Below, piece by piece: positions 16,053 through 23,981 of a DNA stretch of 24,245 nucleotides (positions are counted from its first letter, which is position 1; each line of letters starts with the position of its first letter). A program made the translations under genes and the position numbers. The notes beneath the pieces were generated by a model that had not been told where the DNA came from, ran no database searches, and saw only the letters and a program-made list of their open reading frames with translations. Origin of the DNA: an uncultured Clostridium sp. (GTDB lineage Bacteria > Bacillota > Clostridia > Lachnospirales > Lachnospiraceae); the NCBI GenBank assembly GCA_900551225.1, contig URUZ01000021.1, positions 1-24,245 of the forward strand, read 5' to 3'.

Positions 16053-16925
16053 TTACCGCCTCAGCTTGGGATCAAAAGCATCTCTGAGCCCGTCTCCCAT
16101 CAGGTTCAGCGCCAGCACGGTCACCATAATGGCCATGCCCGGGAACAGGGTGATATAGGAATATCCCCTGAGAAAATCTCTGCCGTTGGAGAGCATGGCC
16201 CCCCATTCCGGTGTGGGCGCCGCAATACCAACGCCGATAAAGCTGAGCCCCGCGCAGGCGATAATGGCGGAACCCACGCTCAGTGTTGCCTGGACAATAA
16301 TGGGCGCAAGGCAGTTGGGAATAATGTGCTGGAGAATAATCCGCACATCCGAGGCCCCGGCTGTCCTGGCAGCATCCACGTACTCCATATTCTTGATCTG
16401 CAGCACCGAGGCCCTCATAATGCGGCAGTACCTGGGTATGTTGGAAATGCCCACTGCCAGCATCATATTGAAAACGCCGGAGCCAAGAGCCGATATGATG
16501 GAAATGTTTAACAGCAGGCTGGGAATGGCCAAAAGCACGTCCATGCAGCGCATCACCACCGCATCATAAGGGCCTGCGAAATACCCCGCGCTGGCCCCCA
16601 GAAGGCTGCCGAAAACGCAGGCAATGGCCACGGACACCACGCCCACCATCAGGGAAATCCTGGCCCCGTAAAGGACCCTGGAGAAGATATCCCGTCCAAA
16701 CTCATCTGTCCCAAAGAGGTGGGCGCCGCTTGGCCACTGAAGGGCCGCGCTGTAATTCTGTTCAAAGGGATCATAGGGCGCAAATACCCCAGCGCCCACC
16801 GCCAGCACCACAATCAGGACCAGCACCGCTATCCCCATCACCGCACTTTTATTCTTGCGAAATTCCCTCCACACGGATGCGAGGTAGCTCTCTTCTTTTA
16901 ATTCAATGATCTGTTCGTTCTGCAT
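16053..16925 (-). CDS. Oligopeptide ABC transporter permease (OppC/DppC type)
   Basis: This 290-residue inner-membrane protein has about six spans. It shows the OppC-type N-terminal cytoplasmic tail, one early span (MGIAVLVLIVVLAVGAGVF) and a periplasm-facing loop with HLFGTDEFGRDIFSR, a signature of this permease class. The EAA coupling loop, which contacts the ATPases, reads EYVDAARTAGASDVRIILQH. The ribosome binding site (GAGGTAGG) overlaps the end of the preceding permease gene, and only 5 bases separate the two. Confidence 0.95.
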   Translation of the reverse strand: MQNEQIIELKEESYLASVWREFRKNKSAVMGIAVLVLIVVLAVGAGVFAPYDPFEQNYSAALQWPSGAHLFGTDEFGRDIFSRVLYGARISLMVGVVSVAIACVFGSLLGASAGYFAGPYDAVVMRCMDVLLAIPSLLLNISIISALGSGVFNMMLAVGISNIPRYCRIMRASVLQIKNMEYVDAARTAGASDVRIILQHIIPNCLAPIIVQATLSVGSAIIACAGLSFIGVGIAAPTPEWGAMLSNGRDFLRGYSYITLFPGMAIMVTVLALNLMGDGLRDAFDPKLRR

Positions 16926-16930
16926 ATGGC

Positions 16931-17866
16931 CTACCTCGCATTGCTTAGACTTGTTTTAACCCGCGGGTCCACTAATGCGTAGATCACATCCACCAGCAGA
17001 TTGTTGATACAGTAAATAAAGGCGATCAGCAGAACCCCGCCCTGCACCACCGGGAAATTACCGCTGCGGATGGAGTCCACCATCAGCTTTCCCACTCCCG
17101 GAATCGCGAAAATAGTCTCCGTGATAACCGAGCCGCCCAGCATATTGCCAAACTGCAGGGCAATTGTGGTGATAATGGGAATCAGGGCATTGCGCAGCCC
17201 ATGGCCAAGAATAATCGCACTTTTTTTCTGCCCCTTGGCCTTAGCGAAGTTCATGTAATCCTGGTTGATTACCTCCAGCATGCTGGATCTGGTCATTCTG
17301 GCGATGATAGCCATGGAACCCAGCCCAATGGTCAGGGAGGGCAGCACCAGATTGGCGGCTGTCCCCCAGCCGGAGATAGGCAGCCAGCCCAGCTTGACGC
17401 CGAACAGAAGCATCAGAAGCAGCCCCTGCCAGAAGTGAGGCATGGAGATCCCGGCCAGCGCCAGCAGCATACTCAGGTTGTCAAAAATGGAATTCTGCTT
17501 CACCGCCGCGATCACTCCCAGCACAATCCCCAGGGTCACAGCCACCACCGCCGAGGTGCAGGCCAGGATCACCGTCTTGGGCATGCGCTCGATCAGCAGC
17601 TCAAAAACAGGCCGGTTATTCATATAGGACATCCCCATATCCCCCTGGACAAGGTCCGTCACATAGTTAAAATACCGGACCCAGAAGGGATCATTCCATC
17701 CCAGCTGCTCATGGATCTGTTCGATTGCCTCCGGCGTGGCCTCATCCCCCAGCATCACCAGCGCCGGATCACCGGGGGTGAAGTAAAGCAGTGTAAACAC
17801 GATCAGCGTCACCCCCAGAAGCACCGGAATCAGGGCCGCAAGACGCCTTGTAATATACTTGATCAT
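16931..17866 (-). CDS. Oligopeptide ABC transporter permease (OppB/DppB type)
   Basis: This 311-residue membrane protein starts with IKYITRRLAALIPVLLGVT, the usual OppB opening span, followed by YFTPGDPA, also typical. The EAA loop reads DYMNFAKAKGQKKSAIILGHG. Six membrane segments are expected. It pairs with the OppC-type subunit to make the channel. The ribosome binding site is weak (purine-rich AAAGAGAAAGAG upstream of ATG), so translation may be modest or boosted by read-through from the TPR gene 27 bases upstream. Confidence 0.95.
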   Translation of the reverse strand: MIKYITRRLAALIPVLLGVTLIVFTLLYFTPGDPALVMLGDEATPEAIEQIHEQLGWNDPFWVRYFNYVTDLVQGDMGMSYMNNRPVFELLIERMPKTVILACTSAVVAVTLGIVLGVIAAVKQNSIFDNLSMLLALAGISMPHFWQGLLLMLLFGVKLGWLPISGWGTAANLVLPSLTIGLGSMAIIARMTRSSMLEVINQDYMNFAKAKGQKKSAIILGHGLRNALIPIITTIALQFGNMLGGSVITETIFAIPGVGKLMVDSIRSGNFPVVQGGVLLIAFIYCINNLLVDVIYALVDPRVKTSLSNAR

Positions 17867-17893
17867 AGGCTGTTCTCTTTCTCTTTAGGTAAG

Positions 17894-18715
17894 TTACAGA
17901 AGATCCTTTGCCCAGGTGGCCTTGTCAATCAGAGCCATTTTATAACCGAATGCATGGTGATCTTCATCCACATCCAGGATTTCCTTCAGATAACCGGCCG
18001 CCCGCTTATCGTCCCCTGCAATGTAGTGGCAGTAAACCACAGCTCCGTACAACTCCGTAATGATCCGTTTTGCCATGCTGCGGTCAACATCCTTGTCAAA
18101 ATCATCGATGGAGGTCTCACCCTTGTACAGCAGGCAGCGTTTTAAGTACATTAAATCGCCCGGCTCCACCAGGGTATCCGCGTTCATATCCGCGATGGTC
18201 TCAAAGGCCTTCTCCTTGTCCCCCATGTGCAGATACGCCATGAAGATCCAGTCCTTCTCCGGCGGAGTGTTGTTGGTGCCGTTCTTCACATGCCAGTCAA
18301 TGCCGCGGTTAAAGCACTCAATAGCCTCCTCAAACTGGTCCAGGAAGTAGTGGGCAACGCCTCTGAAATGCCATTTCCAGGCATCCCCGTCGTCCAGCCT
18401 GGTGGACATGGTCAGGTCTGACAGGGCCTGGGGATAGCGGTCCTGGGACAGGAACTTGCGCCCTCTGTTGTAATACTGGTCGCCGTTAAAGGGTTCAATG
18501 GCCAATGCCTGTGAAAAGCTCTCAATGGCCGGTTCAAACTCCTCGTTAAAATACAGGATTCCCCTTGCAACCCACGCCTTAAAGCTCTTAGGATGATCCT
18601 TTAAAAATTCATCCACCTCTTTTAACATATCCCAGTCCATCACAATCGGGCCTCTGGTAGCTCCGCCTTCCTTCATAATGTTGATCTGACGCTCTTTTAC
18701 TTTTTCGTGGCTCAT
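17894..18715 (-). CDS. Tetratricopeptide (TPR) repeat protein
   Basis: This soluble 273-residue protein has TPR-like helical hairpins. The clearest repeats are at about 37-70 (AWVARGILYFNEEFEPAIES) and 71-104 (QYYNRGRKFLSQDRYPQALS). Another at about 107-140 contains WKWHFRGVAHYFLDQFEEAI, and degenerate repeats follow. It has no signal peptide or membrane span, so it is probably cytosolic. The ATG at 18715 has AAAGGAG upstream; longer in-frame readings run into the preceding peptidase gene. TPR proteins act as protein- or peptide-binding scaffolds. Its place between the peptidase gene and the transporter genes suggests a role in docking the peptidase or holding peptides, which is inference. 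No enzymatic motif is seen. Confidence 0.85.
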   Translation of the reverse strand: MSHEKVKERQINIMKEGGATRGPIVMDWDMLKEVDEFLKDHPKSFKAWVARGILYFNEEFEPAIESFSQALAIEPFNGDQYYNRGRKFLSQDRYPQALSDLTMSTRLDDGDAWKWHFRGVAHYFLDQFEEAIECFNRGIDWHVKNGTNNTPPEKDWIFMAYLHMGDKEKAFETIADMNADTLVEPGDLMYLKRCLLYKGETSIDDFDKDVDRSMAKRIITELYGAVVYCHYIAGDDKRAAGYLKEILDVDEDHHAFGYKMALIDKATWAKDLL

Positions 18716-18768
18716 TTTATTTTCTCCTTTAATGTGTATTCTTAAGATACCGATTCTTCCAGCATGTG

Positions 18769-20793
18769 TTATTTCAGATACCGGTCCATCCAGCTCATGA
18801 TCTCCTCCAGCCTGCGCAGGCGGCTTCTGGGCCTGCCGGACCTGGACAGTTCGTGGCATTCCCCCTTGAACAGGCACATCCGGGTGGGAACCCCTCTCAG
18901 CTGCAGGGCCGTGTACATCTGCATGGCTCCTGTCATATTGCACCTGTGATCCTCAAATGAGTGCAGGAACAGGGTCGGGGTGGAAATGTTCATGGCGTAT
19001 GTGAATGGGGACTGGCGCTTTAAACGGTCCTCATTAGCCCATGGCGTGCCTCCGTACACGCCTGGCGTTCCCCAGGCGCCGAAATCCGTGGCCCCGTAGC
19101 TGCCGGACAGGTCCGCGATGGAGCGCATGGACACCGCAGCAGCAAATCTTCTGGTGTGGGTAATGATCCAGTTGGTCATGTATCCGCCGTAGGAGCCGCC
19201 CATGACGCCCAGGCGTTTCCTGTCAATGGCGGGATATGTTGCCAGCACAAAGTCAGTCCACTCCATCAGATCGTTGTAATCCACTGTCCCCCTGCGGTCC
19301 CTGGTATCGGCAAAGTCCTCGCCTCCCCCTGCCGATCCCCTGGGATTGCAGAAGAATACGAAATACCCCCTGGCCGCAAGGCACTGCATCTCATGAAAAT
19401 ACCCGTGGGTAAATGCCGCCCTGGGGCCTCCGTGGATCTCCAGAATCCCAGGATATGTTTTCTCCGGGTCATAGTCAGGCGGCTCTATCACAAATCCATT
19501 GACCTGGAAACCGTCGCTGTCTGTGAAGGTATATGGCTTGGGCGCTGATATGGTGCGGGCGCTGAGGGCCGCTGTGTTTATATCTGTAAGTTTTTTCCAA
19601 TTACCATTGGCATCCCTGCGGTATATTTCCTGCAGTCCGCCCTGGGAGCCCACGGCCCACAGGCCGGAAGGTGACGGAGCAAGGCTGTCCGGGATGAATG
19701 CCGGGACGCTGTGATCCGGCTGGTCCGGTTCACCTGGGATCTGGTTCTCCGGCGGCTGCCCCGGCTTCCAGCTGTTGATATACGCGTTTGTCCCCCGGGT
19801 AACGAAGTAATACAGGGTATCGCCATATACCTGGAAGGTTTTCATAGCGCCGCTTTTGCAGTCCCCGCAGGTCTTGCAGCCGAAGTCCTCCCTGTGGTGG
19901 AAATGGGCAGGCTGCATTTTCCCGCCGTCCAGGGGCAGGGTGTACAGATTGTGATTGGGGAAGGCCCCTTCGCCGTTCCAGGGGGCTGCCGCCACTACCA
20001 GGCCGTCCCCCAGGAAGTCCAGCTGCATAACCTGGTAAGATCCGGGCGTCAACAGAGTCCTGACCGCTCCTGTCCCTGTCTCATTGAGGAAAATGCCGTG
20101 GGACCGCACATAGAAGCGGTCATAAGAGACACCGCTGTAGGCAATATATCTGCCGTCCGGACTCACCGCAGCGCAGCCTGTCTCAAACATAGGCTCTGTC
20201 ACAGGCGTCAGGCCGCCGTCCGCCTCACTGTACAGATAGAGCCTTCTGCGCTGTCCGTTTATGTAACCCTGTCCGTCGGACATAAAGGGCAGCTCATCAC
20301 AGACTACAAAGTCCTCCTGAGCCTTCAGCTCTTCGAGGGCCAGCCCTCTCTCATCAGGAGGCAGGCTCTCCACATCCGGCCTGTCCTTATAGCCCATTGC
20401 CGTCAGCAGGAACCTCCCGGGTCCCGCCGGGCGGATGGCCGCGCTCTTAAGGGGAACCCGAAACCGCTCACAGGCCCGGCCCGTGGACAGGTTCATGGTG
20501 TAAAACACAGTGAGAAACTCTCCCTGTTTTACCCGGCGCCTGTCCCCTTCATCCAGCCATGCATATACAATCTCCTCCTCATTGAGGAAGCAGAAGTCCC
20601 CTGCTCCCTCAGTCTGTTCCAAAGGAGACGTTTTCCCCGCTTCCATATCACATATGTACAGCTGGGTCTTATAATTATTATCTTCCAAACAGGTCCGGCT
20701 TACCTTAAAAACACCCCTTTTTCCCTGAGGCGAAACCGCCAGGCCCGATAAAAACCGGTAATCCAGTAAATCCTTTATGCCTACGCAGCCCAT
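18769..20793 (-). CDS. S9 family (prolyl oligopeptidase-like) serine peptidase
   Basis: This 674-residue protein has an N-terminal beta-propeller (about 1-410) and a C-terminal alpha/beta-hydrolase domain. HGGP (454-457) forms the oxyanion region. GGSYGG (532-537) carries the nucleophile Ser534, Asp615 lies in SFEDH and His647 in GECHEL, completing the triad. The layout matches acylaminoacyl-peptidases/dipeptidyl peptidases, which cleave short peptides only. No signal peptide is present, so it is cytosolic and could process peptides delivered by the linked ABC transporter. The start at 20793 follows AGGAAAGGA; an in-frame TTG 30 bases earlier is less likely. The propeller holds an unusual cysteine cluster CKTCGDC at 306-312. 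Confidence 0.93.
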   Translation of the reverse strand: MGCVGIKDLLDYRFLSGLAVSPQGKRGVFKVSRTCLEDNNYKTQLYICDMEAGKTSPLEQTEGAGDFCFLNEEEIVYAWLDEGDRRRVKQGEFLTVFYTMNLSTGRACERFRVPLKSAAIRPAGPGRFLLTAMGYKDRPDVESLPPDERGLALEELKAQEDFVVCDELPFMSDGQGYINGQRRRLYLYSEADGGLTPVTEPMFETGCAAVSPDGRYIAYSGVSYDRFYVRSHGIFLNETGTGAVRTLLTPGSYQVMQLDFLGDGLVVAAAPWNGEGAFPNHNLYTLPLDGGKMQPAHFHHREDFGCKTCGDCKSGAMKTFQVYGDTLYYFVTRGTNAYINSWKPGQPPENQIPGEPDQPDHSVPAFIPDSLAPSPSGLWAVGSQGGLQEIYRRDANGNWKKLTDINTAALSARTISAPKPYTFTDSDGFQVNGFVIEPPDYDPEKTYPGILEIHGGPRAAFTHGYFHEMQCLAARGYFVFFCNPRGSAGGGEDFADTRDRRGTVDYNDLMEWTDFVLATYPAIDRKRLGVMGGSYGGYMTNWIITHTRRFAAAVSMRSIADLSGSYGATDFGAWGTPGVYGGTPWANEDRLKRQSPFTYAMNISTPTLFLHSFEDHRCNMTGAMQMYTALQLRGVPTRMCLFKGECHELSRSGRPRSRLRRLEEIMSWMDRYLK

Positions 20794-20812
20794 ACGCGTT
20801 CCTTTCCTGGTG

Positions 20813-21178
20813 TTAACCTTCAATCTTAGCGGCTGTAATCACGATTCCCAGCAGATATGGATCGGGCAGGATCAGCCCAGTGTGGGTGAGGCGGGCGGGC
20901 TGATATCCATCCTCAACCCACTGGCTCCACGCCCGGTTAAACTCATCCAGATCCGAGGCATTTCTCAGGATAATCTCAGCCCGCAGCACATGGCGCTTGT
21001 CGGACCCATACTGGGCCAGCAGCTCATCGTAACGGCTCAGCAGGGCCGTGGATTGCTCATACATGGTCATCTCCTGTTTTGCGGCCGCCGCCGGGGCGTG
21101 GATCTCAAAATATAGCACATTGTTAAATTCCACAAGGCGGCTGGCCCGCCCGTGGGGTTCGTGGTGAATGACTTCCAT
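20813..21178 (-). CDS. RidA (YjgF/YER057c/UK114) family protein, divergent
   Basis: This 121-residue small alpha/beta protein has the RidA ending: a helix with ASDLDEFNRAWSQWV, then PARLTHTGLILPDPYLLG. Arg96 (PAR) aligns with the arginine that binds the substrate carboxylate in imine deaminases. The acidic residue usually found near the end (vEi in the consensus) is replaced by Leu-Gly here, so deaminase activity is uncertain. RidA proteins hydrolyse reactive enamines/imines formed from amino acids. The gene sits 19 bases after the solute-binding protein gene and 19 before the peptidase gene, so it is part of the same operon. It may clean up products of imported peptides or be a binding protein. 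Confidence 0.8.
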   Translation of the reverse strand: MEVIHHEPHGRASRLVEFNNVLYFEIHAPAAAAKQEMTMYEQSTALLSRYDELLAQYGSDKRHVLRAEIILRNASDLDEFNRAWSQWVEDGYQPARLTHTGLILPDPYLLGIVITAAKIEG

Positions 21179-21197
21179 CTTCTGTTCTCCTCTTAAT

Positions 21198-22793
21198 TTA
21201 TTCTACAAAGTAGCAGGTATTGTATCTCTGGTAATTGGTGGGGTAGATCAGGTCAAACCCGCGGATCTTGGCTGTGGTAGCGGTCTGAACCTTCATATTA
21301 TAGAGAGGAATGTACACCACCTGCTCATTTAAGTAGGTCTGAAGGTCAGCATACAGCTGGCTGGTCTTTTCGCTGTCTGTCTCCGCGCTGGCCGCATCCA
21401 GCATTTTGTCAAATTCCGGATTGTTGTAATTGACGCGGTTTCCGCCTTCGCCGCAGGCGTTGGAATACAGCTTGCTGAAGGTCTGGTACGGATCTCTCAA
21501 TGTACACACAGTGGTGCAGATGGCTGCCTCCTGCTGCCTGGAATTCAGGAACGGGGTGTAGGCGGAGCTGTCCATTTCATTGAGTTTCAGCGTGACTCCG
21601 CCTTCCGCCATCATGCCCTGGAGGAACTCGCCCATTCTGCGGTTGTCGGAGCTGGCGTAGTAGGACAGTTCCAGGGTGATGCCGTCCGGGTAGCCTGCCT
21701 CAACCAGCATTTGCTTACAGAGGGCAGGATCATATTGATACATGTCCACTGCGTAAGAACCAGGTACAGTTGTGGGAATATAGCGCTCTAACGGCTCTGC
21801 GGCATCCATCAGGCAGATCTTGCACAGCTGCGCCCGGTCAATGGAGTGGGCGATGGCCTGGCGGACCAATGTATCCTGATACTTGTCAAAGTTCAGCGCC
21901 AGATAGCTTGTGTTTACTCCGCTGCCTGTCCAGAGCTTTAAGTTCGAATTGCCTTCCAGATCACCGATGGATACGCCGGGCACCTCCTGCATCAGGTCAA
22001 TTCCACCGGACTCCAGCTCCATCAGCCGGGTGTTGGCCTCGGGAATATAGCGGAAGTTCAGATACTGGGTCTTGGCCGGGCCGCCAAAGTAATCATCAAA
22101 CCGCGCCAGCTTAATATTATCTCCCTCGTTCCATTCCTCCAGCACATAGGGTCCGGTGCCGCATTCAACCAGATCCAGATCCCCGGAGGCACTGTGCTCT
22201 TCATAGAACTTCTGATTGAAAATGCTCATGGTGGGGTGGCACATAATGGCCAGGAACGGAGAAAACGGCTGTTTGGTGGTCAGCAGGACCGTGTAATCAT
22301 CCTCCGCTTTAAAGCCTGTGGGGTCAAACTGGGCCGTATTGCTCTTGGTTCCCGCCGTGTCGCACAGGGTGGCAAGGCTGAATACCACGTCCTGGGCCTT
22401 AAGCTCCTCGCCGTTGTGGAACTTCACGCCCTGTTTCAGCTTAAAACGGTAGGTCAGCTCGTCCACCTGCTCCCAGCTCTCGGCCAGAAGGGGCTTGATT
22501 TCCCCATTCTGATCCATGGACAAAAGGGTGTCGTACATGTTGACGTGAATCTGCGCGTCAGGCAGCTTAGTGCCATTGCCGGGGAACATGGACGTGGTGG
22601 CCCCGTAACAGCCGATGGTCATTGTGTCCTTCTGGGCAACTGTCTCCCCGCCGCTGCTCTCAGCAGCAGAACTCTCCCCCGCCGCCGGGCTGCCTCCGGC
22701 TGCCGCCGAACCGCCGGTTTCCGCCTTTCCACCGCAGGCCGACAGCAGCATGGCTGCGGCTAATGCCATCATAAGTAGCTTCTTCTTTTTCAT
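21198..22793 (-). CDS. Peptide ABC transporter substrate-binding lipoprotein (SBP family 5)
   Basis: This 531-residue extracellular binding protein is encoded by the first gene of the minus-strand operon. The signal peptide MKKKKLLMMALAAAMLLSAC ends in a lipobox (LSAC) with lipid-anchored Cys20. It is followed by a 35-residue linker rich in Gly, Ser, Ala and Glu. The mature part shows family-5 features such as LAESWEQVDELTYRFKLKQ, GVKFHNGEELKAQDV and a region with TGPYVLEEWN. It should capture oligopeptides (less often nickel, sugars or glutathione) and deliver them to the OppB/C channel. The ATG at 22793 has AAGGAGGAG at good spacing; the upstream in-frame start overlaps that site. A leader hairpin and a strong promoter lie just upstream. 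Confidence 0.95.
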   Translation of the reverse strand: MKKKKLLMMALAAAMLLSACGGKAETGGSAAAGGSPAAGESSAAESSGGETVAQKDTMTIGCYGATTSMFPGNGTKLPDAQIHVNMYDTLLSMDQNGEIKPLLAESWEQVDELTYRFKLKQGVKFHNGEELKAQDVVFSLATLCDTAGTKSNTAQFDPTGFKAEDDYTVLLTTKQPFSPFLAIMCHPTMSIFNQKFYEEHSASGDLDLVECGTGPYVLEEWNEGDNIKLARFDDYFGGPAKTQYLNFRYIPEANTRLMELESGGIDLMQEVPGVSIGDLEGNSNLKLWTGSGVNTSYLALNFDKYQDTLVRQAIAHSIDRAQLCKICLMDAAEPLERYIPTTVPGSYAVDMYQYDPALCKQMLVEAGYPDGITLELSYYASSDNRRMGEFLQGMMAEGGVTLKLNEMDSSAYTPFLNSRQQEAAICTTVCTLRDPYQTFSKLYSNACGEGGNRVNYNNPEFDKMLDAASAETDSEKTSQLYADLQTYLNEQVVYIPLYNMKVQTATTAKIRGFDLIYPTNYQRYNTCYFVE

Positions 22794-22818
22794 GAATTTT
22801 CTCCTCCTTAAATAAAAT

Positions 22819-22856
22819 TGCACACAAAGACCACTGTTGCCACGTCTTTGTGTGCA
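22819..22856 (-). promoter_or_regulatory. 13-bp perfect hairpin in the leader of the transport operon
   Basis: TGCACACAAAGAC (22819-22831) and GTCTTTGTGTGCA (22844-22856) are exact reverse complements separated by a 12-nt loop. In the minus-strand transcript the hairpin ends 13 bases before the AAGGAGG and is followed by ATTTTATTT. It could be an attenuator/terminator, an mRNA-stabilising stem, or DNA for a dimeric regulator. It lies downstream of the predicted promoter, at roughly +43 to +80. Confidence 0.75.
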
Positions 22857-22905
22857 TTAATACGAACATTTAACTAAATTCGCGTGAAATTATGTATTGT
22901 TGATA

Positions 22906-22934
22906 ATTATATTCTATTATTTATTCTATTGCAA
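22906..22934 (-). promoter_or_regulatory. Sigma-A-type promoter for the peptide transport operon
   Basis: On the minus strand, TTGCAA (22929-22934; 4 of 6 matches to TTGACA) is followed after exactly 17 bases by a perfect TATAAT (22906-22911). The predicted start is near 22899, giving a leader of about 105 bases. The local sequence is very AT-rich. TTGCAA is its own reverse complement and could serve as the -35 in both directions. Confidence 0.75.
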
Positions 22935-22957
22935 ACCCGATTATTTAATAGTAATAT
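22929..22957 (+). promoter_or_regulatory. Possible divergent promoter for the LysR-type regulator gene
   Basis: The same self-complementary TTGCAA (22929-22934), read on the plus strand, is followed after 17 bases by TAATAT (22952-22957), a 4-of-6 match to TATAAT. This -10 overlaps the LysR box, which would fit negative autoregulation. The match is modest, and other AT-rich hexamers nearby could serve instead. Confidence 0.35.
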
Positions 22958-22973
22958 AAGTATAACTTATATT
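22953..22973. promoter_or_regulatory. LysR-type regulator binding box (T-N11-A palindrome)
   Basis: Arms AATATAAGT and ACTTATATT are perfect reverse complements around a 3-base centre. Inside them, T22957 and A22969 form a T-N11-A box, the known recognition pattern of LysR-type regulators. The centre (22963) is about 64 bases upstream of the predicted start of the transport operon, the classical position for these activators. It lies next to the gene for such a regulator. Confidence 0.7.
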
Positions 22974-23013
22974 TTCTGCTCATTGTCCCCCTCCCTCTTC
23001 TTAACGGACAGGG

Positions 23014-23025
23014 GCTGCCGGCAGC
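23014..23025. repeat. 12-bp self-complementary sequence in the regulator leader
   Basis: GCTGCCGGCAGC is a perfect palindrome 10 bases before the AGGAGG of the LysR-type gene. As RNA it has no loop, so it may be a protein site or chance. Its closeness to the ribosome binding site is the only reason to note it. Confidence 0.35.
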
Positions 23026-23047
23026 GGAAAAATCAGGAGGCGATTTT

Positions 23048-23956
23048 ATGTCAATTGAGCAAATGGAATATATGATTTCATTAGAGCAGGAAAAGAAAAT
23101 ATATCTGGCGGCCAGGAAATGCTTTATATCCCAGTCTGCCCTGAGCCAGCAGCTGGCAAAGATCGAGAAGGAGGCGGGGTTCCCCCTGTTTCTCCGGGTC
23201 AACAACCAGTATATTCCCACCAGGGAAGGGAAGCTGCTGCTGGAGAACTTCCAGAAGATTATATACATATATAAAGCAGCCATGGGGGAGGCCAGGCAGC
23301 AGCTGTCACAGACTGAAAGGATCATTACCCTGGGGATGCCTTCCATGCGCGCCGCTACCCTGTTCACCTACCTCTACCCCAAGTTTAAAGAGCATTTCCC
23401 GGACTATGAGCTGAAGCTTCAGGAGATGCCTGTGGTGGATGCGCCTGAGATGCTCAGACGCCATATGATTGATTTCTGCCTGTTCTCGCCGTTAAACACA
23501 ATTCCTGAGGAATACCGGCATATCTATTCCTACCACCCTGTTGCCAGGGAGGAATTCGTGCTCATTGCTCCCACTGACCACAGGCTCAGCCAGCTGGCCG
23601 CTCAGAGTGATTACCGGCTGGACATGGACGTGCTGGGCGGGGAAAATATGGCCCTTTACGAGAATTCCTTTATTGTCCGCGGCATCATTGACTCCGCCTT
23701 CGCGGCCAACCACATTGAGTGCAGGAACATTATCAGCTTCAAAAGCTGCAACACCATTATCCAGTTTGTGAAGAACCGCCTGGCCCTCTCCATCATCCCC
23801 ATGATGTTCGCCCGTCAGGAGACCGATCTGACCGCCATCCGCCTGTCCCCTGCCATTACCCAGGAAATAGGACTGCTGTCCCTGAAACGAACCAGGAACA
23901 GCAGCATGGATCAATTCATATTTAAATTAATGGAGGAGGCCTTTGGAGTATATTAA
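23048..23956 (+). CDS. LysR family transcriptional regulator
   Basis: This 302-residue regulator has an N-terminal winged helix-turn-helix (about 4-63; ISQSALSQQLAKIEKEAG is the recognition region, then the wing). A linker helix and a periplasmic-binding-protein-like effector domain follow (about 90-300). The ATG is preceded by AGGAGG at 7 bases. It is transcribed divergently from the peptide transport operon across a 254-base gap that contains a palindromic T-N11-A box, so it most likely controls that operon and possibly itself. The effector is unknown; a peptide or amino acid derivative would be logical. The last codons form the left arm of a hairpin. Confidence 0.93.
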   Translation: MSIEQMEYMISLEQEKKIYLAARKCFISQSALSQQLAKIEKEAGFPLFLRVNNQYIPTREGKLLLENFQKIIYIYKAAMGEARQQLSQTERIITLGMPSMRAATLFTYLYPKFKEHFPDYELKLQEMPVVDAPEMLRRHMIDFCLFSPLNTIPEEYRHIYSYHPVAREEFVLIAPTDHRLSQLAAQSDYRLDMDVLGGENMALYENSFIVRGIIDSAFAANHIECRNIISFKSCNTIIQFVKNRLALSIIPMMFARQETDLTAIRLSPAITQEIGLLSLKRTRNSSMDQFIFKLMEEAFGVY

Positions 23957-23972
23957 GCTCCAAAGGCCTCCT
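23934..23972. terminator. Bidirectional terminator-like hairpin between convergent genes
   Basis: A 15-bp perfect stem (23934-23948 paired with 23958-23972) with a 9-nt loop overlaps the last codons and stop of the LysR-type gene. It ends 9 bases before the stop of the convergent gene. The stem begins AGGAGGCCTTTGGAG. The flanks are AT-rich but lack a long T-run on either side, so termination strength is uncertain. Confidence 0.7.
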
Positions 23973-23981
23973 GATTAACTT

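Noticed and set aside
17201..18145. Plus-strand open frame of 314 codons opposite the OppB-type and TPR genes
   Set aside because: Composition is rich in Gln, His and Arg without any domain, and it is antisense to well-supported genes.
19711..20751. Plus-strand open frame of 346 codons opposite the S9 peptidase gene
   Set aside because: The opposite strand encodes a complete peptidase with a catalytic triad; this frame shows no motif or start signal.
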